A DNA stretch of 64,000 nt from Protula sp. h YS-2021 (Eukaryota > Annelida > Polychaeta > Sabellida > Serpulidae), in the NCBI GenBank assembly GCA_949752745.1, contig OX457033.1, positions 12,950,448 to 13,014,447 of the forward strand, written 5' to 3'. The notes under the pieces were generated by a model, which was given only the letters and a program-made list of their open reading frames with translations, had not been told where the DNA came from and searched no databases. This document shows, in pieces, positions 25,233 to 36,270 of the stretch. Position 1 is the first letter of the stretch. The number at the start of each line of letters is the position of its first letter. A program made the translations under genes and the position numbers.

Positions 25233-28200
25233 ATGAACAATAAATTTGACGCGTAAGAGTCCTTCATGCATGAAAATGCTCAGTTTTTTACTGTTGTTAC
25301 TATTACTAACTGGAATATGTTTTCAGTAATTTTAATATTGATTCTTTAGTGCAGTGTCTGAGTTCATTAAATTTGTGTGAGCGATAATTGGTAGTATTGT
25401 GGAACACCTGGTTTGGTCGCATTTTGAAACTACGTACTCACCAGTATACAAGTAGGAGACCCGAAACCAATGAGGACATTAGAATGAGAAATGTGACCTG
25501 GATGGATCAAAACCTACTTTACTCCTTTTTCTATTATGTTTAGTTAGCAACCAATACTTGAGGAAAGTACATCACAATATAGCTCCGAGTCAGCTCTTCA
25601 TTATTTGGTATATTTCTTTATCAGTGCTACAATGCGTTACATTGTATTGCTGACAGGGGTCATCTTTAATTGTTCTGAGGCACTTTGTCCTTAAAGTAAT
25701 CGGTATTATGTTGGCATATGCACCAGTCACCTAGTTAAACCCGCCTGTGCCTGTGCGAGGGGGAGGAGAACGAATGGTTATAGTAGATCCAAATTGGTGA
25801 AATGAAAAAGAACATTTTCCGTGGTTCAAAACAAATTTATTCTGTCAAATATCACAAAATGATGCATATTTAAGTCGATAGGGTTCCAAAACTTGCGGCT
25901 GGCTTGTTTGGTTGAGTTGGAATTTTGCATCTTGTTGTCACCAATTACGATCTACTCTAGCCAATTCTATCTCATCTCTCTCGTACTGTCGGCACCTCCA
26001 GAAAACAATAACTATCCCGGAAATGATATTTTTTGCCGAACCTACCGACAACTGTCACTGGTTCGCGAATGCAAAATATTGAGCTGCTGTAAGTAAACTT
26101 TTAGTATACACATATAAAGTCAGGTTTATGCGGACGCATAATTCCTATAGCTATTAGCAGTCATTTAAAAAAGCGAGTTGATAGTCTTACGGTTTGCATT
26201 TAAAATTTATATTTCGGGGTGATAGAATTAAGTGGCGAGTTACAGCTCGAAAATACTGCCCGAAAAAATATACCGGCCTGGCATTTTCGTAAAACACGAC
26301 ATTTTACTATTTTGTGTTATTTTGCTTACATCAGTACTGCGAAAAGTTTCATTTTGAACTGTAGACATTAAATCCTTTGCACCTGAGGCTTAGTCAAATA
26401 TGTATTTAAATGACTGTCACAACGTTCCAGTCAATATGTGAGCTGGGACATTGCACTTAAGCTTTCCCGTTATACTGTTGGCCAGTATTGCATCAACATT
26501 TTGTCCCTAGAGCTTCTTTTTCTTGTTGATAATGATTGTGTTTAGTGAATACTTTCTAGTTTTAATCTAAAGGAAAAACAGATTGTATGGTAGTTATTAT
26601 TAAATGTTGATGAATTCCTTTTTCTGTTTTTGAGCAGATTGAAGACAGAAGACAGTGGAGAGGAGGACAGCAACGGGGAGAGCAAGATTGAGGAGGAGGA
26701 GGAGCCTGTACGTGAACACAAAGCCATAACCTTTACTAATGGCGGGGAGGGTAGGGGTGGGTAGCAGTGGCTAAAACAAGATTGAGGATGAATAGGAGCC
26801 AGTATCCGCAGTCATAACGTGTACCCACGGCGGGATTTTAAATCAGGGGAAGGGGGATAGGAGATAAAATGTGGGACTGCACGGATGTTGGGCGGGAGTG
26901 TGGTCACTGCCGATCACGATGCCAGGGGGAAGAGGAGGTACACGTATTTCTAGTCGCCTTGCTTATGTTTTACAGGACTTGGGGTGCGGGGACAAACGGC
27001 TATGTCAGACATGCTTGTGTCTGACAGGGGCAGGACAGGGGAGGCGTTTCTAGCCCTTACGTTTCTGTCCGACAGGACGTGGAGATGACCCCGAGTTGGG
27101 GGGAGGGGGACACTGACAAGTTTCTTGCTTGTGCCAGATAGGATGAAGGGGAGTGAGGAGGGGGGAGGTGCTGACTCGTTTCTAGCTCGCATGCTTGTAT
27201 CTGATAGGACGTGGAGCCAGGGGAGGGCGAGCACCCGCTGCAGTTCAAGTACACGATGTGGTTCTCTCGGCGCGCCCCCGGCAAGCAGGCGTCCTCGCAG
27301 AACTACACACAGAACCTGAAGCGCGCTGGCACCTTCGCTTCCGTGAGTAACGGGTGACCAAGGGCAGAATAACGAGTGTAGATTAATAATGTGATATGTT
27401 TATGTCATTTGTAACATATTAATTATCCTTTATATATGGAAACACGAACAATGTATTTAGATTTAGAGAGGGAGGAAAAAAACAACCGTGCGGGCCAGTT
27501 ATTTTGTTCACTTTGGGCGAAAATTTTATTAATGGTAACAACTGAAAAAGAGCTAGTTTTCTCTCACGCGGTCGCTCCTTTATCCTTATCAGAACTACTT
27601 TTTCCATCACGCGATCACTCCCTTATGTGATCAGAGCTGACCCCTCACGCGGCCACTGCCGAGTCCTGATGAGAGCTAGCCTCCCCTCACGCGGCCACTG
27701 CCGAGTCCTGATGAGAGCTAGCCTCCCATCACGCGGCCACTGCCGAGTCCTGATGAGAGCTAGCCTCCCCTCACGCGGCCACTACCGAGTCCTTATCGAG
27801 CTAGTCTTCCCTCACGCGACCACTTCCGTGTTCTCATCAGAGCTGGCCTTCCCTCACGCGGCCACTACCGAGTTCTGATCAGAGCTAGCCTCCCCTCACG
27901 CGGCCACTACCGAGTTCTGATCGGAGCCAGCCTTCTCTCACGCGACCACTTTCGTGACCTGATCAGAGCTAGCCTTCTGCCACGCGGCCCCACCCTTGTT
28001 CTGACTAGGGTTAGTCTTCCCTCAGGCGGCCACTCCTGTGTCCTGATCAGAGCTGACCTTTCCTCACTTGTTTCAGGTCGAGCAGTTCTGGACGTACTAC
28101 AGTCACATGGCGAGGCCCAGTGATCTGTCCGGCCACTGCGACTATCATCTCTTCAAGAAAGGCATCAGACCCATATGGGAGGTGAGGACTTGTCGTCTGC

Positions 28201-30919
28201 ATGTGCCATGTGCTTATAATCCATCTAAAGCCTGTAAGCATGGGGGCATGTTTCGCAGGGGAGGGGTTTGCCGTAGTAAAGCTCCCAATATTTACCTATG
28301 AACTTGATGGATGATCCCTTAGCCAGTCATTGTACTTATAATGAAGAGTGTGGGCAGTGAAGACATGTTCCTGTTATACATTTTCTGAAGGATAAAAATA
28401 CCTATGGATCGCCAAATATAACGATTGCTCTTGGGTAGATGAGCCTGGTATGGGGATTGCTGTTGGGCGGGTGTTGGTGGCGTTTGGTTGAGTGTTTCGT
28501 GATGTCTTTGTTCAGGACGATGCGAATAAGAAAGGCGGCAAGTGGATCGTGCGGCTGAAGAAGGGGCTGGCGTCGCGCTGCTGGGAGAACCTGATCTTAG
28601 CCATCCTCGGCGAGCAGTTCATGGTCGGTGAGGAGATCTGCGGGGCTGTTATCTCCATGCGCTACCAGGTGAGCACGCTGTTAGTTAACTCCCCCCCCCC
28701 CTCCCGCACCGCCCCTGTGCCAATTTGGTCGGTGAGATCTCCATGCCCAACCAGGTGGGCACGCCTTCTTACCCCCACCCCCCCCCCCCCCCTCCCGCGC
28801 CCTCGGTGAGGAGATCTGCGGGGCTGTTATCTCCATGCGCTACCAGGTGAGCACGCTGTTAGTTAACTCCCCCCCCCCACACACACACCTCCCCTGTGCC
28901 CATTTGGTCGGTGAGATCTCCATGCCCAACCAGGTGGGCACGCCTTCTTACCCCCATGCCCCTCTCCCCTCTCCCGCGCCCTCGGTGAGGAGATCTGTGG
29001 GGCTGTTATCTCCATGCGCTACCAGGTGAGCACGCTATCATTTAGCCCCCCTATTCCCTCCCCCCCCCCCCGCCACCTCCCATGTCTATTTGGTCGGCGA
29101 GATCTCCATGTCCAACCAGGTGGGCACGCCTTCTTACCCCCCCCCCCCACCCCCCCCCCCCCCGCCTCCCGTGGCTTCCTGGGTGAGGAGATCAGCGGGC
29201 TCCGTCCGCTACCAGGTGACCTTATGGTCGAAGAGAAGATGTAAGGGAACCGTTATCTCCATGCCGTACCAGGTGGGCACGCTCTCCCCTCCCCTGTGAC
29301 CTTCTGTTATTCTCCACGCTTGACTTATGTCAGAGGCGTATTCTGTTTTTGACTCGTCCATGCAGCCGTTCGTCTTTGTCTCCGCCGAGTAAGTGATGTT
29401 AACACCTGTACATCGGCAGTTTTTTCAATACCCCAAAGGCAGTTTTAAATTAAGCCAGACTCATAAATTGCCGTGGTCAGATAAAAGAAAGCTTTCATAC
29501 GTTTCTTTGTAATTTCCACTGGCTTGACAGTTGTGTTAATTCGTTCGGCTTTGTAGGTGTTTTAAAGGAAACGAGGTGTAGTTTTGTGAGCCTTGATGGA
29601 ACCAATACTCCGAAGTTTCAATTTTAATTTTGATATAAGAGTAAGAAAAAAATCCCCGAATTGGATAGATATCATGTCTGAACTATCCAAAAAACATTTC
29701 AAATGGGATATTATGCTGGATTTTAAGTTGCATAAGTATTCATTGTATCGTTTTCAGGAGGACATTCTGTCGCTATGGAATCGGACAGCAAACGACAGCG
29801 TGACGACGGCGCGTATACGCGACACGCTGAAGCGCGTGCTCAACCTGCCGCCCAACACCATCATAGAGTACAAGACACACACGGACAGTCTCAAGTAAGT
29901 GACGTGGACAGTATCAAGTAACTGACGCGGACAGTCTTAAGTAAGTGACGCGGACAGTGTCAAGTAAGTGACGCGGACAGTCTCAAGTAAGTGACGCGGA
30001 CAGTGTCAAGTAACTGACGCGGACAGTCTTAAGTAAATGACGCGGACAGTGTCAAGATAGTGACGCGGACAGTGTCAAGTAACTGACGCGGACAGTCTGA
30101 AGTAAGTGACGCGGACAGTGTCAAGTAAGTGACGCGGACAGTGTCAAGTAAGTGACGCGGACATTCTCAAGTAAGTGACGCGGACAGTGTCAAGTAAGTG
30201 ACGCGGACAGTCTCAACAAGGCACGTGGACAGTGTCAAGTAAGTGACGCGGATAGTCTCAAGTAAGTGACGCGGACAGTGTCAAGTAAGTGATGCGGGCA
30301 GTCTCAACAAGTCACGTAAACAGTGTCAACTAAGTGGACTACGTGGACAGTGTCAAGTTAGTGACGCGGACAGTCTCAAGTAAGTGATGCGGGCAGTCTC
30401 AACAAGTCACGTAAACAGTGTCAACTAAGTGGACTACGTGGACAGTGTCGAGCTAGTCAGGTGACCACTCTCGAGAAAATCACGTGGACAGTCGCAAGTA
30501 AATCACTCGTACAGTGTGAAGTCAGTCACGTGGACAATGTCAGTTCAGTCACGTCGACATAAGCTACGCTGACACTCGCATATAAGTGATGCGAGAGCAC
30601 ATTGCAAGTAAGTTGTGCGAATACTCTCAAGTAAGTCACGTGGACCAGCTACCCAAGTCCACTGCTGACCATTACAAGTTCCTTAGTTCACGAGTTCAAG
30701 TACAAGTTCATTATAAAACGCCGACACTGAAAACAAAAACTTTCTGCCGACTCGGAATATCAAATTTTCTTTTCAATTTCAGAGCACAGGTTTGAGCCTT
30801 ACTACCTTTTAAAAACGAATTATTCATTGTTTATTTATTTTTTTTTCTATTTATTTATTTTTTTTTTTCATTTTAGGGATCACTCAAGCTACAGAAACAC
30901 GGACGTTTTCATGAGATGA
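25233..30919 (+). CDS. EIF4E2: eIF4E homologous protein 4EHP, seven coding exons
   Basis: Cap-binding translational repressor of the eIF4E class II family. It binds the mRNA 5' cap with partners such as GIGYF and blocks initiation in the cytoplasm. Coding exons: 25233-25252, 26638-26707, 27208-27342, 28077-28181, 28516-28668, 29758-29894 and 30877-30919. All join in phase with GT..AG borders to give 220 codons plus TGA. The first exon encodes MNNKFDA exactly as in vertebrate 4EHP and continues LKTEDSGEEDSN. Cap-stacking residues are present as Tyr63 (SQNY, the 4EHP-type replacement of the eIF4E Trp) and Trp109-Glu110 (RPIWE). The partner-binding VEQFW motif gives Trp80. CWENLILAILGEQF and RVLNLPPNT are near identical to vertebrates. 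The tail is DHSSYRNTDVFMR, resembling one of the alternative vertebrate C-termini. The acidic N-terminus is shorter than in human. Introns 2, 3, 5 and 6 carry tandem arrays at their splice borders. Confidence 0.95.
26681..26820 (+). repeat. Duplicate of EIF4E2 exon 2 end and donor
   Basis: The end of exon 2 with its donor (26681-26730, AGCAAGATTGAGGAGG...CCTGTACGTG) recurs in degenerate form at 26776-26820 (AACAAGATTGAGGATG...). The shared CATAAC downstream is also repeated, at a period of about 95 bases. The copied donor GT has become AGTATC and is probably not functional. Confidence 0.7.
26947..27222 (+). repeat. Five tandem copies of the EIF4E2 exon 3 acceptor
   Basis: The real 3' splice site has TTTCTAG upstream, then TATCTGATAG|GACGTGG. 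It is preceded by four related copies with acceptor AGs ending at 26975, 27027, 27075 and 27141; the real one ends at 27207. Spacings are 52, 48, 66 and 66. The first copy keeps TTTCTAG and ACAG|GACTTGGGG; the third keeps GACAG|GACGTGGAG. Use of the third would put a TAG in frame before the real exon. Confidence 0.75.
27559..28070 (+). repeat. ~43-bp minisatellite abutting the EIF4E2 exon 4 acceptor
   Basis: About eleven units sharing CTCACGCGGCCACT, then a CCTGATCAGAGCTAGCC-like half. The last unit (about 28040-28066) supplies the CTGAT branch-point-like word and the pyrimidine-rich run directly in front of the exon 4 AG at 28075-28076. Confidence 0.85.
28625..29285 (+). repeat. ~180-bp tandem repeat copying EIF4E2 exon 5 end and donor
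   Basis: The last ~44 coding bases of exon 5, its GTGAGC donor and the following C-rich intron are repeated three more times. The TCGGTGAGG/GGGTGAGG starts lie at 28625, 28803, 28982 and about 29180. Copies 2 and 3 are nearly identical to the coding original; copy 4 is degraded. A shorter half-unit ending CCAACCAGGTGGGCACGC is embedded in each unit. Confidence 0.9.
29878..30660 (+). repeat. 23-bp minisatellite seeded by the EIF4E2 exon 6 donor
   Basis: The exon 6 end GGACAGTCTCAA|GTAAGTGAC recurs as a roughly 23-base unit about 25-30 times into intron 6, decaying after about 30300. About fifteen units keep a perfect GTAAGT. Confidence 0.92.
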
Positions 30920-30999
30920 CGTCACAGGCCGCACTGCTCGATACCTTCCGTGAGTGTCTCGTGCTGTACTGCCCCGGACCCACAGCAGTGTCCGGCTTA

Positions 31000-31450
31000 T
31001 CGCCCTGACCGGACAGCTTGCTGTGCAACTGAACACTATAAACTCCTCGTAAACTGTCTTAATTTTCTAGTGAAGCAATGATTGGTGGTGGTGAATGTGC
31101 GTATCCGGTGTAGGCAGGGGGTGGGGGGGGGGTGTGTGTGCGTGGAGGGAATCTTAGCAAGCACTATGTTTGAATATTTAGTCATTGTGAAATACAGTGA
31201 TCACCATGTTAAAATCGGTGAACTTCGGCGTAATTGCTGTAAAAGCAGGTATTTTTAAGTCATATACCTAACGAACGAAGATTGCGTGTGACTTAAAATG
31301 TAGTTCTGACCACCTTGAAAAGGATAGCTGAAAACTTGTCCTTACAGTTTTACAAATTGTATTAGATATTCACAGAATGTACCTGATACGTTTTTAGCCC
31401 AGCTTACGTTACACGTAAGCTGGGGTATTCCTATCGGTTTGCGGGCGGTG
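31000..31450. other. EIF4E2 3' flank
   Basis: No clear AATAAA was seen within 400 bases of the EIF4E2 stop, and no other gene is visible. Confidence 0.35.
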
Positions 31451-31453
31451 TCC

Positions 31454-31508
<55 letters not shown>
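31454..31508. repeat. (TTAG)n microsatellite
   Basis: About thirteen GTTA/TTAG units immediately before the 114-bp satellite. Confidence 0.95.
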
Positions 31509-31609
31509 GTTTATTTAGTAAACTTTGGTTCAAAATGCATCTCCTCCTACAATTTTGATCCGATGTCATTTATTTTTGGTGTGAGGCATCCCTAAGGGGT
31601 CGTGCATAC

Positions 31610-33966
31610 AATTGTAGGACCCGAAAATATGATAAATATAAAATTTTCGTGTGGGCGATAATGGGAACATTGGGCGATAATGTAAGAAAGTTGTAATTTT
31701 CGCTTTAAAAGAGCAGGAATCAACTCTATAACCCGAAAATATGATAAATATGATATTTTTCGGATGGGCGATAATAGGATATATTGGGCGATAATGCAAG
31801 AAAGTTGTAATTTTCGCTTTAAAAGTGCAGGGATCAATTCTATGTCCCGAAAATATGATAAATATGATATTTTTTGGATGGGCGATAATAGGGAACATTG
31901 TGCGATAATGCAAGAAAGTTGTAATTTTCGCTATAAAAGTGCAGGAATCAATTCTATGACCCGAAAATATGATAAATGTGATATTTTTCGTGTGGGCGAT
32001 AATAGGGAACATTGGGCGATAATGCAAGAAAGTTGTAATTTTCGCTTTAAAAGTGCAGGAATCAATTCTGTGAGCCGAAAATATGATCAATGTGATATTT
32101 TACGGGTGGGCGATAACAGGGAATATTGGGTGATAAAGCAAGAAAGTTGTATTTTTCGCTTTAAAAGTGCAGGAAACAATTCTAGGACCCGAAAATATGA
32201 TAAATATAATATTTTTCGTGTGGGCGATAATGGGAACATTGGGCGATAATGTAAGAAAGTTATAATTTTCGCTTTAAAAGAGCAGAATACAACTCTATAA
32301 CCCGAAAATATGATAAATATGATATTTTTTGGATGGGCGATAATAGGTAACATTGGGCGATAATGCAAGAAAGTTGTAATTTTCGCTTTAAAAGTGCAGG
32401 GATCAATTCTATGTCCCGAAAATATGATAAATATGATATTTTTTGGATGGGCGTTAATAGGGAACATTGGGCGATAATGCAAGAAAGTTGTAATTTTCGC
32501 TTTAAAAGTGCAGGAATCAATTCTATGACCCGAAAATATGATAAATGTGATATTTTTCGTGTGGGCGATAATAGGGAACATTGGGCGATAATGCAAGAAA
32601 GTTGTAATTTTCGCTTTAAAAGTGCAGAAATCAATTCTGTGACCCGAAAATATGATCAATGTGATATTTTACGGGTGGGCGATAACAGGGAATATTGGGC
32701 GATAAAGCAAGAAAGTTGTATTTTTCGCTTTCAAAGTGCAGGAAACAATTCTAGGACCCGAAAATATGATAAATATAATATTTTTCGTGTGGGCGATAAT
32801 GGGAACATTGGGCGATAATGTAAGAAAGTTGTAATTTTCGCTTTAAAAGAGCAGGAATCAATTCTATGACCTGAAAATATGATAAATGTGATATTTTTCG
32901 TGTGGGCGATAATAGGGAACATTGGGCGATAATGCAAGAAAGTTGTAATTTTTGCTTTAAAAGTGCAGGAATCAATTCTATGACCCGAAAATATGATCAA
33001 TGTGATATTTTACGGGTGGGCGATAACAGGGAATATTGGGCGATAAAGCAAGAAAGTTGTAATTTTCGCTTTAAAAGTGTAGGAAACAATTCTAGGACCC
33101 GAAAATATGATAAATATAATGTTTTTCGTGTGGGCGATAATAGGTAACATTGGGCGATAATGTAAGAAAGTTGTAATTTTCGCTTTAAAAGAGCAGGAAT
33201 CAATTCTATGACCCGAAAATATGATAAATATGATATTTTTCGGATGGGCGATAATAGGGAACATTGGGCGATAATGCAAGAAAGTTGTAATTTTCGCTTT
33301 AAAAGTGCAGGAATCAATTCTATGACCCGAAAATATGATAAATGTGATATTTTTCGGGTAGGCGATAATTGGGAATATTGGGCGATAATGTAAGAAAATT
33401 GTAATTTTCGCTTTAAAAGTGCAGGAATCAATTCTGTGACCCGAAAATATGATAAATATGATATTTTTCGGGTGGTCGATAATAGGGAACATTGGGCGAT
33501 AGTGCAAGAAAGTTGTAATTTTCGCTTTAAAAGTGCAGGAAACAATTCTATGACCCGAAAATATGATAAATGTGATATTTTTCGTGTGGGCGATAATAGG
33601 GAACATTTGGCGATAATGTAAGAAAGTTGTAATTTTTGCTTTAAAAGTGCAGGAATCAATTCTATGACCCGAAAATATGATAAATATGATATTTTTCGTG
33701 TCGGCGATAATAGGGAACATTGGGCGATAATGCAAGAAAGTTGTAATTTTCGCTTTTAAAGTGCAGGAATCAATTCTATGACCCGAAAATATGATAAATG
33801 TGATATTTTTCGGGTAAGCGATAATAGGGAATATTGGGCGATAATGCAAGAAAGTTGTAATTTTCGCTTTAAAAGTGCAGGAAACAATTCTAGGACCCGA
33901 TAATATGATAAATATAATATTTTTCGTGTGGGCGATAATAGGGAACATTGGGCGATAATGTACGAA
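31610..33966. repeat. 114-bp satellite, about 20 copies, with higher-order structure
   Basis: CCCGAAAATATGAT recurs at 31620, 31732, 31846 and 31960 and onward at about 114-base spacing to 33966. Each unit contains TTGTAATTTTCGCTTTAAAA and two GGGCGATAAT words about 21-23 bases apart. Variant types repeat every five units (about 570 bases; compare 31627, 32198 and 32768), showing higher-order amplification. The unit is a multiple of three, so long meaningless open frames exist on both strands. Confidence 0.95.
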
Positions 33967-34230
33967 ATTTGTGACCCGCGCATCAAGACAACCTAAGGAA
34001 ACTTGTGCACTTGTCCAAAATAAGTACGAAAGTAAAATAAACATGCGCATTGGTCTGGAATAAGAACCGCGCATTAATCTTTATTAAGTTAAATAAACAT
34101 GTGCACTGTTCCAAAATGAGAGCCGAGCATCAACGCAAATTAAATAAACATGCGCACTTGTCTGAATTAGAACCGCGCCTCGAGGCAAGTTACATAAATA
34201 TGCGCAGTGGTCCGAAATGCGAGCGTTGTT
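33967..34230. repeat. Diverged ~60-bp tandem repeat, about 4 copies
   Basis: Units share AAATAAACATGCGCA and CCGCGC/CCGAGCAT words, at about 34035, 34091, 34142 and 34192. The block is fused to the end of the 114-bp satellite. Confidence 0.7.
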
Positions 34231-34884
34231 TGAAGGCATCTATGGCAAACTATCCGGTCTACCAGATATACAAAAAATCTGTTCCCCATTTTTCTGGGAA
34301 AGAAATCTTTGTATGCATTTATCGGTCTATGTTCTGGTCCGGTGCTAAATTAATTATTGAGCTAGCTCTTTGCCGTCTCATCTTTTGAAGCTTGATATTT
34401 CAGGGAAATTCCTTCGCTCATGCACGCTGGAATGGGTCTTATTGCTTTTCGTAAGCTGGGACTTTGTCCTTGGACAAACTTGTTTGTCAATAGCCACTCT
34501 AGATGCCAAGAAAATAATTGATGGTAGATTCGGGATGCGTTGAAGGCCCATCCCTGTCATCCAAGTCTCGTATTCAGTAACTTAAAATCATACTCAAACT
34601 AAGGTTGAAATGTGAGTTTCAAACTTACTTGAGCATTTGCCAAAAATACGAACAGTTCTACAACGGAAATTCTGCGAGTTTCAATACTTTTTATGTGTAT
34701 GAGAGTGGAAGGGAGGGGAGCTGTTTGTTTATATCATTTAAATTAGTGAAAAAATAAAGTACTTCATTTGGTGGAAACAAAAGGTTACTCGTTTCTTATT
34801 GAACTTTATTATCCCCCGCCCCCCCGCTAGAAACGCCTCGTGTCCGTCTGTCTGGTCTGTCCATCCATCCGTCGGTCAGCAATC

Positions 34885-35179
34885 TTCTTTGTCCAGGCTG
34901 TACCTTTGTTGCTATTTTTCAGAGATTAATAAAACCCTACAGCGAGAAGGTATATAACCTGTAGTTGTGCAGCGTCAGGTTATTTTTTCGATTTTTTCAA
35001 ACCCTGTGATTTTGGCGATTTTTCACAAATTTAGACTGTTTTATTTCAGACAAATTTGTCCAGGCTGTATCTTTTTTACTATTCATCGTAGACCAATAAG
35101 ACCCTACAGGTAGAAAGTATATAACGTGCCATTGTGCAACGTCAGGTTATTTATTATTTTTTTAACATGTAATTTTGGC

Positions 35180-35212
<33 letters not shown>

Positions 35213-35440
35213 TTGAAAATTTGGACTTTGTCGTTTTTAGAACAAGTGTGTCCAGGCTGTATCTTTGTTGCTATTCATCGTGGACAAATAAAACCCTACA
35301 GGTAGAAAGTATATGAAGTTTAGTTGTGCAACGTCAGGTTATTTTTCGATTTCTTTAAAAAATGTAACTGGCGATTGTGCACAATTTACACTTTGTTGTA
35401 TTTCAGACACGTTTGCCCAGGCTGTAGCGCGGCGGGGGAT
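34885..35440. repeat. ~165-bp tandem repeat, three and a half copies
   Basis: GTCCAGGCTGTA starts recur at 34891, 35058 and 35250, with GCCCAGGCTGTA at 35415. Each is followed by an AATAAAACCCTACAG-like and a GCAACGTCAGGTTATTT stretch. The third interval is lengthened by a poly-T run (35182-35211). Confidence 0.85.
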
Positions 35441-35619
35441 GTGCAATCTACGATTGTCTTGTTTCATTTGAAGCCACCCCTATGCTGGCTCAAAAGTATA
35501 TTTGACTTAGGATTTATTGTTGAGCGTACAGTGTTACATATTGAACAAACAAAATTGGCTCACATTTTGAAAAGCGTGCGGTTAAATTTCAGCCGCGTTA
35601 TTAAAAGCAAATCTTTATG

Positions 35620-36270
35620 ACGTCATGGGGAGAGAAGAAATGTAAAACTTGGACATTGCGTCCGTCAGAGAATTGTAAAGCCAATACGACAGTGGAAAAA
35701 ATGTGAAAGGGGTACTTTACATTCATAAGGAGAAAATGCATAAATGAGATACTGGGCAGTAGAAGAAATGCAAAACAGGACATTGTCAACACTAGAAATG
35801 TAAAAATGGGGACATTATGCCAGTAGCAGAAATGGGTTTGTAGAGGGCGGGGGCAATACATCCGTAGAAGAAATGCAAATCGGGGTCACTTTCAGCACCA
35901 GAAATGTAAAATAGGGCATGCCAGTAGCAGAAATGGGGGAGGGGCATTATATCCGTAGGAGAAATGCGACAAGGGGAACACTATGTCATTAGCAAAACTG
36001 TAAGAGGATGAAAACATTCGAGAATTTTTTTTTTGAAATCACGTTTTGTTGTGGTTCCGTATCAGATGCAATGAGAGACTGATTGAGAGCAGAAGGATGG
36101 CTGTGATTGAAGGATAATTGTCTGTGACGGATGGCCGAAAGACGACTAAGACGTGTAGCTTAAAGATAGCTATGACAGATGGTTGACGGAGGACTGATGG
36201 ATGGCTGAGGGATCATTGTGACGGATGACTGAAGGACGACTGGTGGCTGAAGGATTGCTGGAACGGGTGG
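35620..36270. repeat. Diverged short tandem repeats
   Basis: First block (35620-36010): irregular ~36-base units with GTAGCAGAAATG / GTAGAAGAAATGCAAA. Second block (about 36080-36270): GGATGGCTGA and GGATGACTGAAGGACGACTG-like units. No gene is visible. Confidence 0.5.

Noticed and set aside
27057..27319. Overlapping frames around EIF4E2 exon 3 on both strands
   Set aside because: They are shadows of exon 3 and its acceptor array.
31454..31508. (TTAG)n as a telomere-like tract
   Set aside because: It is only about 55 bases, internal, and next to a satellite. It is better read as a microsatellite.
31566..34074. Long open frames (up to 354 codons) on both strands
   Set aside because: They are a by-product of a 114-bp satellite whose unit is a multiple of three. 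The translations are pure repeats with no family resemblance.
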